Source: Bradyrhizobium mercantei (GTDB taxonomy: Bacteria > Pseudomonadota > Alphaproteobacteria > Rhizobiales > Xanthobacteraceae). Taken from it: a DNA stretch of 57,122 nt. The stretch covers positions 1 through 57,122 of the forward strand of contig NZ_MKFI01000014.1 of NCBI RefSeq assembly GCF_001982635.1, written 5' to 3'. Below are positions 25,447-34,290 of this stretch, piece after piece (the stretch's first letter is position 1; every line of letters begins with the position of its first letter). The notes beneath the pieces are model-generated. The model made no database searches, was not told the origin of the DNA, and saw nothing but the letters and a program-made list of their open reading frames with translations. The translations under genes and the position numbers were made by a program.

Positions 25447-26217
25447 TCACTGCACCGAGGTGAAGAAGCGCGCGAGGCGGAAGCCGGAGAGCCAGGTCCA
25501 GACCGGCTGGCTGCGGATGCCCATGTCCCAGGAGCCGACCACCGCGTCGGCGCGGCCGATCAGATTGTCGATCGGCAACAGGCCGACGCCGCCGTCGCGC
25601 ACCGGCACGCGGCTGTCGGCGGAATTATCCCGGTTGTCGCCGAGCACGAACAGCTGGCCCGGCGGCACCGTCACTTCGGGCGTGTTGTCGAGCCGGCCGT
25701 TGTCGCGGATCTTGAAGATCGCATGGCTGACGCCGTTCGGCAGCGTCTCGATATAACGGTAGGCATCCTCGCCGGCGCCGCGATCGTCCTCGGCAAAGCC
25801 GGTGCCGTCGGGCTTCAGCGCCGCCGGATGATCGTTGATGAAGAGCTGGCCCTGCCGCATCTGGATGCGGTCGCCGGGCAGCCCGACCACGCGCTTGACC
25901 CAGGCCTGCGAGCGGTCGCCCGGCCAGCGGAACACGACGACGTCGCCGCGCTTCGGCGTCTCGCCGAACACGCGGCCGGTTTCCGGCAGCGTGATCTGGA
26001 TCGGCAGCGACGCCGCGCCGTAGCCATAGGGGAATTTCGAGGCGACCAGCGCGTCGCCGATCAGGAGCGTCGGCTCCATCGATCCGGACGGCACGTAGAA
26101 CGGCTCGGCGATCGCGCCCTTGGCCAGGAACACGACGGCCACGATCGCGGCCAGTTGCACGGCCTGCCCGCGCCAGCTGGTCGGCTTGGCCGCCACGACT
26201 TCGTTTCCGCTGCTCAC
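25447..26217 (-). CDS. lepB: Signal peptidase I
   Basis: 256-residue type I signal peptidase that removes signal peptides on the periplasmic face. One N-terminal membrane helix (about 18-36) precedes the catalytic Ser in YVPSGSMEPTLL. The general-base Lys lies in WVKRVVGLPGD, and box E is LGDNRDNSADSR. The start is GTG 26217, whose first base is also the last base of the tldD TAG stop, so translation is coupled to tldD. Longer in-frame extension upstream only reads tldD out of frame. Such genomes often have more than one lepB, so this may be a second copy. Confidence 0.92.
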   Translation of the reverse strand: MSSGNEVVAAKPTSWRGQAVQLAAIVAVVFLAKGAIAEPFYVPSGSMEPTLLIGDALVASKFPYGYGAASLPIQITLPETGRVFGETPKRGDVVVFRWPGDRSQAWVKRVVGLPGDRIQMRQGQLFINDHPAALKPDGTGFAEDDRGAGEDAYRYIETLPNGVSHAIFKIRDNGRLDNTPEVTVPPGQLFVLGDNRDNSADSRVPVRDGGVGLLPIDNLIGRADAVVGSWDMGIRSQPVWTWLSGFRLARFFTSVQ

Positions 26218-27641
26218 TAGCCCGTTCCTCCGACCGTAATCCGTTCCATTCTGAGCGTCGGCTGGCCGACGCCAACAGGCACACCCTGGCCGTTCTTGCC
26301 GCAGGTGCCGATTCCCGTATCCAGCGCAAGATCGTTGCCGATCATGGTGATCCTGTGGAGATCGGTCGGTCCATTGCCGATCAGCATGGCGCCCTTCAGC
26401 GGCGCGCCGAGCTTGCCGTTCTCGATCTTGTAGGCCTCGGTGCACTGGAACACATACTTGCCCGAGGTGATGTCGACCTGGCCGCCGCCGAAATTGGCGG
26501 CGTACATGCCGTTCTTCACCGAGGCGATGATCTCGGCCGGGTCGCGGTCGCCCGACAGCATGTAGGTGTTGGTCATGCGCGGCATCGGCACATGGGCATA
26601 GCTCTGCCGCCGCCCGTTGCCGGTCGGCTTCATTCCCATCAGGCGGGCGTTCTGGCGGTCCTGCATGTAGCCGACCAGAATGCCGTCCTCGATCAGCACG
26701 GTGCGGTTGGTCGGCGTTCCCTCGTCGTCGATCGACAGCGAGCCGCGGCGCGACGCCATGGTGCCGTCGTCGACCACGGTGACGCCCTTGGCGGCAACCT
26801 GCTTGCCCATCAATCCTGCAAAGGCTGAGGTCTGCTTGCGGTTGAAATCGCCCTCGAGCCCGTGACCGACGGCCTCGTGCAGCATCACGCCGGGCCAGCC
26901 GGCGCCGAGCACGACGTCCATCTCGCCGGCGGGCGCCGGTACCGATTCCAGATTGACCAGCGCCTCGCGCAGAGCGCCGTCGGCGGCGTCGCGCCAGGCC
27001 TTGGTTTCGATGAAGCGTGCATAACCCTCGCGGCCGCCATAGCCCTTGCTGCCGCTTTCCTGCCGGTCGCCCTGGCCTGCGACCACGGAGATGTTGACCC
27101 GCACCAGCGGGCGGATGTCGCGATAGCTCTCGCCGTCGGGCCGCAGGATTTCCACCACCTGCCAGGTCGCGGTGAGGCTGGCCGAGACCTGCCGTACCCG
27201 CGGATCCTTGTCCCTGACATAGGCATCGATCTCGCCGAGCAGTTTTACTTTTGCCTCGAACGCAGGTCCGTCCAGCGGATTTTCGTCGCCATACAGCTTG
27301 ATGTTGGTGTGGGCCGGCGCCGCCGCCAACGTGCCGGCATAGCCGCCGCGCACCGCCGCGACCGCGTCGGCCGCACGGATCAGCGCCGGGATCGAGACGT
27401 CGGAGGAATGCGCATAGCCGACCGCGTCGTCCTTGACCGCGCGCAGGCCAAAGCCCTGCGAGGTGTCATAGGTCGCCTGCTTCAGCCGGCCGTTGTCGAA
27501 CACCAGCGCCTCGGTCTGCCCGAACTCCAGGAACAGCTCGCCGTCGTCGGCGCCTTCAAGTCCACGCGCCACCTCGCGGCGGACGGCATCGCGGTCCAGA
27601 TTGGCGCGGTCGAGCAGGGAGGTCGTGGCGGGATTGGTCAT
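26217..27641 (-). CDS. tldD: TldD metalloprotease subunit
   Basis: 474-residue TldD, the metalloprotease subunit of TldD/TldE, which degrades unfolded peptides and processes some ribosomal peptide toxins and antitoxins. The metal-binding HEAVGH motif is at about residue 255, in MLHEAVGHGLEGD. The C-terminal region has the beta-barrel with GGGQVDITSG. GGAG lies 5 bases before ATG 27641, better than the GTG two codons upstream. It is followed by lepB with a one-base overlap. No tldE is present in the window. Confidence 0.92.
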   Translation of the reverse strand: MTNPATTSLLDRANLDRDAVRREVARGLEGADDGELFLEFGQTEALVFDNGRLKQATYDTSQGFGLRAVKDDAVGYAHSSDVSIPALIRAADAVAAVRGGYAGTLAAAPAHTNIKLYGDENPLDGPAFEAKVKLLGEIDAYVRDKDPRVRQVSASLTATWQVVEILRPDGESYRDIRPLVRVNISVVAGQGDRQESGSKGYGGREGYARFIETKAWRDAADGALREALVNLESVPAPAGEMDVVLGAGWPGVMLHEAVGHGLEGDFNRKQTSAFAGLMGKQVAAKGVTVVDDGTMASRRGSLSIDDEGTPTNRTVLIEDGILVGYMQDRQNARLMGMKPTGNGRRQSYAHVPMPRMTNTYMLSGDRDPAEIIASVKNGMYAANFGGGQVDITSGKYVFQCTEAYKIENGKLGAPLKGAMLIGNGPTDLHRITMIGNDLALDTGIGTCGKNGQGVPVGVGQPTLRMERITVGGTG

Positions 27642-27923
27642 GGTCACTCCGACGCAGTGCGAATTCCGTGGTGGTTCCTTGGCGATTCCTCGTCATCCTT
27701 GCCTGAAGCGCAACTGATTGCCAGTGCGGAACCCGCAGCAGGGATGTCGGGGATTGAAGCAGAGACGAGCGCAAAACTCATCTTACAACCCGGAAACCTG
27801 TGCCGGTCCCGGTTCAGGCCCGGATGGCGATTGATAAACATAGTGTTTGGGGTGGCAAACCGGGAGTGCCTGCGACAGTGACGTCGGTCACGGCAGCCTG
27901 TCGTGGTGCTCACCTTGTCGTCA

Positions 27924-28388
27924 TCAGCCGGCGCGCCGACCTGCCTTCCGGGGCTGGCTTTCCACAGCGCCGCCATCGGGCTCAGGCTTCGGCTGCGCGG
28001 CGCTGTCAGCCGCCCCTTGCGCCGAGGTCGGAAACCCATGCTCCTGAGCCCACCGGTAGAGCTCGTCGAACACCGGCTTGAGCGCCTTGGCGGACGGCGT
28101 CATCTCGTACTCGACCCGTGGCGGCACCTCAGGATAGACCGTGCGCTTGACCAGGCCGTTGGCCTCGAGGTCGCGCAGCTGGGTGGTCAGCATGTGCTGG
28201 GTGACGCCGGGGATTGCCTGCCGTAACTCGCCGAATCGCCGCTTGCGGTCGATCAGCTGCCAGAGGATGTCCCCCTTCCACTTCCCGGCCAGCACCGCAA
28301 GCGCGCGATGAAACTGCGCCACCAGGTCGCCGTTGCACGGTTCGGACGCCGCCGGAGGCTCGGGCGGCTCAATAGTCAGTTTTTTCAT
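27924..28388 (-). CDS. HxlR-family transcriptional regulator
   Basis: 154-residue HxlR-type winged-helix regulator: LAVLAGKWKGDILWQLIDRKRRFGEL (shown to mark helices), then PGVTQHMLTTQ and LVKRTVYPEVPPRVEY. A single cysteine sits just before the winged helix (SEPCNGD), the position used for thiol sensing in some HxlR proteins. The ATG is at 28386-28388. It is divergent from DoxX-DsrE-TlpA-like genes and three direct repeats lie between, so it probably controls them in response to electrophiles or oxidants. The 282 bases between it and tldD hold the tldD promoter region and no gene. Confidence 0.88.
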   Translation of the reverse strand: MKKLTIEPPEPPAASEPCNGDLVAQFHRALAVLAGKWKGDILWQLIDRKRRFGELRQAIPGVTQHMLTTQLRDLEANGLVKRTVYPEVPPRVEYEMTPSAKALKPVFDELYRWAQEHGFPTSAQGAADSAAQPKPEPDGGAVESQPRKAGRRAG

Positions 28389-28430
28389 ACTACCTCACAA
28401 AAAGCATCCTACTTGTTCTTTTCATCTTAC
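28386..28430. promoter_or_regulatory. Three direct repeats between hxlR and doxX
   Basis: CATACTAC (28386-28393), CATCCTAC (28405-28412) and CATCTTAC (28423-28430) recur at 19 and 18 bases, roughly two helical turns. The first overlaps the hxlR start codon. Reading the other strand, the consensus is GTARKATG. They are a candidate operator for the adjacent HxlR protein. Confidence 0.45.
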
Positions 28431-28522
28431 TCCCGAATTTAGTCCATCGAAAGCCGTGGGCCCGCCGCCGAAGGGTGGGTGGCCGCGCGGTCCGGTCGAT
28501 TCGAACAATTGGGGAGTTATCC

Positions 28523-28915
28523 ATGTCAGTTGCTGTTGCCGCGGCGCCGTCGCGCTGGAAGTCCGTCAGTCTCTGGGTCGTCAGGGGATTGCTCGCGCTG
28601 GCCTTTGCCGCCGCGGGCGCCGCCAAGTTCTACGGCGTGCCGATGCTGGTTGAGGAATTCGAGCATATCGGGCTCGGCCAGTGGTTTCGCTACTTCACGG
28701 GATCGCTGGAGCTGCTCGGCGCGGTCCTGATCCTGCTGCCCCCGGTCGCGGCTTTCGGCGGCGTGCTGCTGAGCTGCATCATGGTCGGCGCCACCATCAG
28801 CCATCTCTTCGTGATCGGCGGCTCGCCGGTCCCCGCGCTGGTGCTGCTGACCCTGAGCGCGATCGTCGCCTACGCCAAGCGCAGCCAGTTCGCTTTGCTC
28901 GCGAGCGCACCGTGA
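28523..28915 (+). CDS. DoxX-family membrane protein
   Basis: 130-residue inner-membrane protein with four helices (VVRGLLALAFAAAGAAKF, SLELLGAVLILLP, GVLLSCIMVGATISHLFVIG, ALVLLTLSAIVAYA). The AAAGAAKF and YFTGSLELLGAVLI pieces are typical of DoxX proteins, a family named after a thiosulfate:quinone oxidoreductase subunit but mostly uncharacterised. GGGGAG precedes ATG 28523 by about 7 bases. It is the first gene of a likely three-gene unit with DsrE-like and TlpA-like proteins, divergent from hxlR. Confidence 0.85.
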   Translation: MSVAVAAAPSRWKSVSLWVVRGLLALAFAAAGAAKFYGVPMLVEEFEHIGLGQWFRYFTGSLELLGAVLILLPPVAAFGGVLLSCIMVGATISHLFVIGGSPVPALVLLTLSAIVAYAKRSQFALLASAP

Positions 28916-28925
28916 GGCGGCCGCG

Positions 28926-29429
28926 ATGCGCGTCTCTCGCCGCCTAGTCACGCTCGCCGCGGGGCTCGCGCTGGCCTTCGCGGTGCCGTTCGCCGTGACA
29001 TTGCTGCTCACCGGCTCGGTCTCGGCGGTCTCCAGAGGGGAGCCGAAGAAGCCCGAGCCGCGCGTGCACCACGTTGTGCTGCCGATCAACTCCGACGATC
29101 CGACCACGATGCGCGCGCTGATCTCGACGGCGCTCAACCTCCCGAAATACTACCGGGAGCGCAACGAGCCGTTCGAGATCGAGGTCGTCGCCTACAATGC
29201 CGGCGTCCACATGCTGCGCGCCGATACCTCGCCGGTGAAGGATCTGCTGCGGGTGGTGAGGGGGCTCACGCCCGACATCCGCTTCGTGGTCTGCGAAGCC
29301 ACCAAACTCGGCATGGAGCGTGCCGAGGGGCATCCGCTGGTCCTGCTCGACAATGTCGATCTGGTGCCGAACGGGCCCGGACGCATCATCGAATTGCAGG
29401 AAGCCGGCTGGTCCTACATCCGGTCGTGA
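28926..29429 (+). CDS. Membrane-anchored DsrE-family protein
   Basis: 167-residue protein. An N-terminal hydrophobic segment (about 7-33) would export or anchor it, and the rest is a DsrE/DsrF-like Rossmann-type domain: HHVVLPINSDDP, EIEVVAYNAGVHML, and FVVCEATKLGM with the cysteine where DsrE-type proteins often carry their sulfur-binding residue. An envelope location is unusual for cytoplasmic DsrE but common in this subfamily. GAGG lies before ATG 28926, only 10 bases past the DoxX stop. It may carry sulfur or sense thiols; this is inference. Confidence 0.8.
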   Translation: MRVSRRLVTLAAGLALAFAVPFAVTLLLTGSVSAVSRGEPKKPEPRVHHVVLPINSDDPTTMRALISTALNLPKYYRERNEPFEIEVVAYNAGVHMLRADTSPVKDLLRVVRGLTPDIRFVVCEATKLGMERAEGHPLVLLDNVDLVPNGPGRIIELQEAGWSYIRS

Positions 29430-29464
29430 GCGATGCAGCGATCAAGCCAAGCGGAGAACCCGGC

Positions 29465-30058
29465 ATGAATTCAGCCCGAGCACCAACCCGCCGCGCCGTC
29501 CTCGCCGGTATGATCGGCGCCGGCGCTTCGCTCGCGATGCCAGCGCGCGCTGCGTCGGGACCGCCGCAGTTCGGCACCATCCGGCATCAGTTCACGCTGG
29601 TTCAAGGCGCCCGCCCGGTGCCGCCGGTTGCGATCCCCTCGCTCGCCGGCGGCGCGATCGATCTCACCGCGTTCAAGGACAAGCTGGTGCTGGTGAACTT
29701 CTGGGCCACCTGGTGCGCGGCGTGCCGGACCGAGCTGCCGATGCTGGACCGGCTCGCCGCCAGCGGCCGCGGCGACCTTGTGGTCGTCGCAATCAGCACC
29801 GACCGTAACCGGGCGCTGGTGGCGCCCTACGTCAAGCAGCTCAAGCTCCGCCGCCTCGCGATCGGCTTCGATCCGGGCGGTCTCGTGTCGCGCGTCGACG
29901 CCGCCGAGGTCGATACGCCGTTCGCGCTCTACGGCATGCCGATCTCGTTCCTGATCGGCATCACCGGACAGGTCGAGGGCTACTTGACCGGCGAAGCGGA
30001 CTGGCTATCCGCCGATGCGAGCGGGTTGTTCGATTATTATGCGCGTGGTGGGCGGTGA
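29465..30058 (+). CDS. TlpA/ResA-like thioredoxin-fold protein with Tat-type signal
   Basis: 197-residue exported thiol protein. The start at ATG 29465 follows GGAGA at 7-base spacing and gives a twin-arginine signal, TRRAVLAGMIGAGASLA, then ARA. The thioredoxin fold shows VLVNFWATWCAACRTELP with a CAAC active site instead of the usual CxPC, and a cis-proline in YGMPISFLIG. An alternative GTG at 29426 overlaps the DsrE stop. It is the third gene of the DoxX-DsrE group and may exchange electrons with DsrE in the periplasm. Confidence 0.83.
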   Translation: MNSARAPTRRAVLAGMIGAGASLAMPARAASGPPQFGTIRHQFTLVQGARPVPPVAIPSLAGGAIDLTAFKDKLVLVNFWATWCAACRTELPMLDRLAASGRGDLVVVAISTDRNRALVAPYVKQLKLRRLAIGFDPGGLVSRVDAAEVDTPFALYGMPISFLIGITGQVEGYLTGEADWLSADASGLFDYYARGGR

Positions 30059-30103
30059 GCCGGATTTGCCTGGGATCGCGCGGCCCAATACGCTGGCGGC
30101 ATC

Positions 30104-30598
30104 ATGAGCACGGTCGACATCGTTCCGATCCGCGAAGAGCATGCGGAGGGCTTTCACCGCACCCTCGACATCGTCGCGCGGGAGCGGCGCTATTTGTCGT
30201 TTCTTGAGGCGCCGCCGATCGAAATGACGCGGGCCTTCGTTCGCGACAACATCGACAGGGGCTTTCCGCAACTCGTCGCGCTTGGGGATGGCGAGGTGGT
30301 CGGCTGGTGCGATGTGCGGCCGAAGGCTAGGCCGATCCATGCCCATGTCGGCGTTCTCGGGATGGGCCTGCTGCCGGCGTTCAGGGGCCAGGGGCTCGGA
30401 TTGAAGCTGATCCGGCAGGCACTCGCCGCGTCGAAGCAGTTCGGATTCCGCCGCGTGGAATTGACGGTGCGGGTCGAGAACGCAAATGCCGTCGCGCTAT
30501 ACCGGAAGGTCGGCTTTGAACTCGAAGGCCGCCTCCGCGACGACGTTTGCGTCGACGGCGTCTATGGCGACCTGCTGGTGATGGGCGTGCTGCTCTAG
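30104..30598 (+). CDS. GNAT-family N-acetyltransferase
   Basis: 164-residue GNAT acetyltransferase. The acetyl-CoA pyrophosphate-binding motif A is GMGLLPAFRGQGLGLKLI, carrying RGQGLG, followed by RVELTVRVENANAVALYRKVGFE, typical of the RimI-like group. The acceptor substrate cannot be told from sequence. It follows the TlpA-like gene by 45 bases on the same strand and may share its transcript. The next gene is convergent. Confidence 0.88.
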   Translation: MSTVDIVPIREEHAEGFHRTLDIVARERRYLSFLEAPPIEMTRAFVRDNIDRGFPQLVALGDGEVVGWCDVRPKARPIHAHVGVLGMGLLPAFRGQGLGLKLIRQALAASKQFGFRRVELTVRVENANAVALYRKVGFELEGRLRDDVCVDGVYGDLLVMGVLL

Positions 30599-30604
30599 TT
30601 CGCC

Positions 30605-31153
30605 CTAGGGCAATTTGTCATACCCCTCCGCCAGGCCGTTCAGGCTGAGCGGAAAGCCGATGCCCTCTTCCGGGGTCTCGAAGATGATGAAGGTCGCGGT
30701 CTTGGCATTCTTGAGTTGGCCGAGCAGCTTGTCGTCCATCACGACCTCGGCGACGCAGCCATTGGGCAGGCAGCGCACGAAGCCGGCGCGGCCGACGTCC
30801 TGATTGTCGAGCTTGAGGCCGAGGCCGGAGGGCAGCAGCACGCCGAGCGGGGCGACCACGCGCATCAGCCGGCTCTTCTGGTCGGCGGTTTTCAGCACGA
30901 TCACGGTCAGGCCGGCATTGGAACGGTCTTCCGCTACCACGCTCTGGATCAGCGCGCATTGCTCGGCCTGGGCGCCGGGCGGGGTATCGCAGCGGATCTG
31001 CCAGTCGCCATGGACCGAGCGCACCGCGCCTTGCGCGTTCGCTGGCTGGGTCAGACCAAGGCAGAGAGCCAGAATCACGAGGCCGCCGAGCCAGCCGGCC
31101 ACCGTCAAACCCCTTGCCTGCAAACCGCTTGCCTGAATGTTCGAAGCGCCCAT
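30605..31153 (-). CDS. Invasion-associated locus B (IalB) family protein
   Basis: 182-residue exported protein with an N-terminal hydrophobic signal (about 17-40, ending PANA) and an IalB domain starting VHGDWQIRCDTPPGAQAEQC. It contains conserved cysteines, including GFVRCLPNGCVAEV, that probably form disulfides. The family was named for Bartonella invasion but is widespread in free-living alphaproteobacteria with unknown envelope function. AAAGGA precedes ATG 31153. It is convergent with the GNAT gene and divergent from the cytochrome oxidase operon. Confidence 0.85.
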   Translation of the reverse strand: MGASNIQASGLQARGLTVAGWLGGLVILALCLGLTQPANAQGAVRSVHGDWQIRCDTPPGAQAEQCALIQSVVAEDRSNAGLTVIVLKTADQKSRLMRVVAPLGVLLPSGLGLKLDNQDVGRAGFVRCLPNGCVAEVVMDDKLLGQLKNAKTATFIIFETPEEGIGFPLSLNGLAEGYDKLP

Positions 31154-31739
31154 CCGGGTCGATCCTTTGATGTTCGGTCGGTCCGGCCGTCCGCCCGGCC
31201 GCCGGTAGCACGCACGACCATGATGCGCTCTGAAAATCGCATCGTGATCTCATCTCTTTGTTTGAGCATGATCTTTTCGGAAACCGGCTGTCCCTGTTCC
31301 GGATCGTGCTCGTTAGCCGACTGATACCGCAATGACGGCGCCTTGAAGGCGATCTTGAAGCCATTCCCGCGCCGGATTGCGGCAGCCCGCAGCGAATCAG
31401 GTTCCTGTGGGCTACCCTGTCTGTGCCTACATCCGGCAATCCCCCTGTCAACTGCATGCCGCGATGTTTCGGCGACTTTCGCTTGATTTTGCGGGAAAAA
31501 TCGCAAGCGGCAGGTTCATCGCAGGCGCATGGCTTTCGGTCCTACTACTGCATTGCGAGCGCCTGAGAATTATGGTTTGAGAGGCTGGATTTCGACGCGT
31601 TCTAGCGATCTGGCTCCCGTACCCACCTTGACTCAGAGACGGGTATGTCCGGAAGGCCGTTTGTCAGGGCGGATCGTGCTGCATTTTCGGCCACATGCCG
31701 GAGGTGCTTTGGGGAATAATGCAAGGGAGCGCGAGCGGC
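31154..31739. other. Long intergenic region upstream of the cytochrome oxidase operon
   Basis: No coding frame in these 586 bases looks real. It holds the promoters of the leftward IalB gene and the rightward coxB operon plus a palindromic repeat at 31264-31311. I did not identify a specific promoter or an FNR/RegR-type site with confidence. Confidence 0.5.
31264..31311. repeat. Intergenic palindromic repeat, GAGCATGA family (second copy)
   Basis: GAGCATGATC (31264-31273) pairs with GATCGTGCTC (ending 31311), enclosing TTTTCGGAAACCGGCTG and a matching TTCCGG. It is the same family as 8049-8098. Confidence 0.75.
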
Positions 31740-32579
31740 ATGAAGATGTCGATTGGCCGGTTGGGCAGGCAATTGCTGGGGTTGGCGGTAGCGGGTGTGG
31801 CGTCTGTCGCCGCAGGATCGGCCTTCGCCGAAATGGGGCAGCCGGCGCCGTGGGAGCACACGCTGCAGGAAGCCGCGACCCCGGTGATGGAAAACATCAT
31901 CTGGTTTCACAATTTTCTGCTGGTGCTGATCACCGTCATCACCCTGTTCGTGCTGGCGCTGCTGGTCATCGTGGTGGTGAAGTTCAACGCCCGCGCCAAC
32001 CCGGTCCCCTCCCGGACCACCCACAACACGCTGATCGAAGTGGCCTGGACGCTGATCCCGGTCCTGATTCTGGTCGGCATCGCGGTGCCGTCGTTCCGCC
32101 TGCTGTTCCTGGAACTCGACGTGCCGAAGCCGGACCTCACCGTGAAGGTCACCGGCAAGCAGTGGTACTGGTCCTACGCCTACCCGGATAACGGCAAGTT
32201 CGAGTTCGACTCGCTTCTGGACAAGGACAAGCAGCCCCGTCTGCTCGGCGTCGACAACGAGATGGTGGTCCCGGTCAACAAGGTGGTGCGGATCCAGACC
32301 ACCGGCGCCGACGTGATCCACTCCTTCGCAGTGCCGGCGTTCGGCGTGAAGATCGATTCGGTCCCCGGCCGCCTCAACGAGAGCTGGTTCAAGGCCACCA
32401 AGACCGGCGTGTTCTACGGCCAGTGCTCGGAACTGTGCGGCAAGGACCATGCCTTCATGCCGATCGCGGTGCGGGTCGTCAGCGACCAGGAATTCGCGAC
32501 CTGGGTTGAAGGGGCGAAGAAGAAGTTTGCGACCAACCCGGCGAATTCCTACGCCTCGGCTGGTCAGGCGGCGCAGTAA
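31740..32579 (+). CDS. coxB: Cytochrome c oxidase subunit II (aa3 type)
   Basis: 279-residue subunit II of the aa3 cytochrome c oxidase. A signal peptide (about 1-30, ending GSAFA) is followed by two membrane helices and the periplasmic CuA cupredoxin domain. The CuA ligands are in CSELCGKDHAFM (C-x3-C-x3-H-x2-M) with an upstream His in VIHSFAVP. Several starts are possible; ATG 31740 has GGGAG about 10 bases upstream, while ATG 31719 and 31695 would lengthen the signal. It opens the operon coxB-coxA-ctaB-coxF-ctaG-coxC and receives electrons from cytochrome c. Confidence 0.95.
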   Translation: MKMSIGRLGRQLLGLAVAGVASVAAGSAFAEMGQPAPWEHTLQEAATPVMENIIWFHNFLLVLITVITLFVLALLVIVVVKFNARANPVPSRTTHNTLIEVAWTLIPVLILVGIAVPSFRLLFLELDVPKPDLTVKVTGKQWYWSYAYPDNGKFEFDSLLDKDKQPRLLGVDNEMVVPVNKVVRIQTTGADVIHSFAVPAFGVKIDSVPGRLNESWFKATKTGVFYGQCSELCGKDHAFMPIAVRVVSDQEFATWVEGAKKKFATNPANSYASAGQAAQ

Positions 32580-32661
32580 GCCTCGAAGGCTTACGGCGCG
32601 GGTGGAATAAGGGCGACGGGACCGCAAGGTCCGAGAGGGACTGCAAGGCAGGATTTTGAAC

Positions 32662-34278
32662 ATGGCGACAGGCGCAGCGACACACGACGATCACGCCCAT
32701 GATGATCACGCCCACCATCCGACCGGATGGCGGCGCTATCTCTACTCCACGAACCACAAGGACATCGGTACGATGTACCTGGTCTTTGCGGTGATCGCGG
32801 GCATCATCGGTGCTGCGATGTCGATCGCGATCCGTGCCGAGTTGATGTACCCGGGCGTGCAGATATTCCACGAGACGCACACCTATAACGTGTTCGTGAC
32901 CTCGCACGGCCTGATCATGATCTTCTTCATGGTCATGCCGGCGATGATCGGCGGGTTCGGCAACTGGATGGTGCCGCTGATGATCGGCGCGCCGGACATG
33001 GCGTTCCCGCGCATGAACAACATCTCGTTCTGGCTGCTGCCGGCTTCCTTCGCGCTGCTCCTGATGTCCACCTTCGTCGAGGGTGAGCCGGGTGCCAACG
33101 GCGTCGGCGCGGGCTGGACCATGTACGCGCCGCTGTCGACCTCGGGCCATCCCGGCCCGGCGGTGGATTTCGCGATCCTGTCGCTGCATCTCGCCGGTGC
33201 GTCGTCGATCCTCGGTGCCATCAACTTCATCACCACGATCTTCAACATGCGCGCACCGGGCATGACCCTGCACAAGATGCCGCTGTTCGTGTGGTCGATC
33301 CTGGTGACCGTGTTCCTGCTGCTGTTGTCGCTGCCGGTGCTCGCCGGTGCGATCACCATGCTGCTGACCGACCGCAATTTCGGCACCACCTTCTTTGCGG
33401 CTGACGGCGGCGGCGACCCGGTGCTGTTCCAGCATCTGTTCTGGTTCTTCGGCCACCCCGAAGTGTACATCCTGATCCTGCCCGCCTTCGGCATGGTCAG
33501 CCAGATCGTCTCGACCTTCTCGCGCAAGCCCGTGTTCGGCTATCTCGGCATGGCCTACGCCATGGTCGCGATCGGCGGCATCGGCTTCGTGGTGTGGGCG
33601 CATCACATGTACACCGTCGGCATGTCGTCGGCGACGCAGGCCTACTTCGTCGCCGCCACGATGGTGATCGCGGTGCCGACCGGCGTGAAGATCTTCTCGT
33701 GGATTGCCACGATGTGGGGCGGCTCGATCGAGTTCAAGGCGCCGATGATCTGGGCTGTCGGCTTCATCTTCCTGTTCACCGTCGGCGGCGTCACCGGCGT
33801 GGTGCTGGCCAATGCCGGCGTCGACCGCGTGCTGCAGGACACCTATTACGTGGTGGCGCACTTCCACTACGTGCTGTCGCTCGGCGCCGTGTTCGGCATC
33901 TTCGCCGGCTGGTACTACTGGTTCCCGAAGATGTTCGGCTACATGTACTCGGAGAAGATCGCCAAGGCGCACTTCTGGTTCACCTTCGTCGGCGTCAACC
34001 TGGTGTTCTTCCCGCAGCATTTCCTCGGTCTGTCGGGCATGCCGCGCCGCTACGTCGACTATCCGGATGCGTTCGCCGGCTGGAACCTGATCTCCTCCTG
34101 GGGCTCCTACATCTCCGGCTTCGGCGTGCTGATCTTCATCTACGGCGTGATCGATGCCTTCGTCCGCAAGGAGCAGGCCGCGAACAATCCGTGGGGTGCG
34201 GGTGCGACCACACTCGAGTGGACGCTGACCTCGCCGCCGCCGTTCCACCAGTTCGAAGTGCTGCCCCGCGTGCAGTAA
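32662..34278 (+). CDS. coxA: Cytochrome c oxidase subunit I (aa3 type)
   Basis: 538-residue catalytic subunit with about 12 membrane helices. It binds haem a and the haem a3/CuB centre and pumps protons. Ligand motifs include the haem a His in HGLIMIFFMVMP, the CuB His and cross-linked Tyr in FGHPEVYIL, the HHMYTVG pair, and HFHYVLSLG. The K-channel and D-channel style residues look normal. ATG 32662 has GCAGGA upstream. A GC-rich hairpin with a T-run follows the stop, between this gene and ctaB. Confidence 0.97.
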   Translation: MATGAATHDDHAHDDHAHHPTGWRRYLYSTNHKDIGTMYLVFAVIAGIIGAAMSIAIRAELMYPGVQIFHETHTYNVFVTSHGLIMIFFMVMPAMIGGFGNWMVPLMIGAPDMAFPRMNNISFWLLPASFALLLMSTFVEGEPGANGVGAGWTMYAPLSTSGHPGPAVDFAILSLHLAGASSILGAINFITTIFNMRAPGMTLHKMPLFVWSILVTVFLLLLSLPVLAGAITMLLTDRNFGTTFFAADGGGDPVLFQHLFWFFGHPEVYILILPAFGMVSQIVSTFSRKPVFGYLGMAYAMVAIGGIGFVVWAHHMYTVGMSSATQAYFVAATMVIAVPTGVKIFSWIATMWGGSIEFKAPMIWAVGFIFLFTVGGVTGVVLANAGVDRVLQDTYYVVAHFHYVLSLGAVFGIFAGWYYWFPKMFGYMYSEKIAKAHFWFTFVGVNLVFFPQHFLGLSGMPRRYVDYPDAFAGWNLISSWGSYISGFGVLIFIYGVIDAFVRKEQAANNPWGAGATTLEWTLTSPPPFHQFEVLPRVQ

Positions 34279-34290
34279 GTCCAAGACAAC

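Noticed and set aside
25447..26445. Longer form of signal peptidase starting inside tldD
   Set aside because: The additional residues are tldD read out of frame. GTG 26217 overlaps the tldD stop and gives the normal family start.
27644..28081. Frames on either strand in the gap between tldD and hxlR
   Set aside because: They overlap the well-supported hxlR gene, have no motif and look like random GC-rich translation.
31377..31580. Possible small rightward gene upstream of coxB
   Set aside because: No ribosome-binding site and no recognisable or regular composition; more likely promoter-region DNA.
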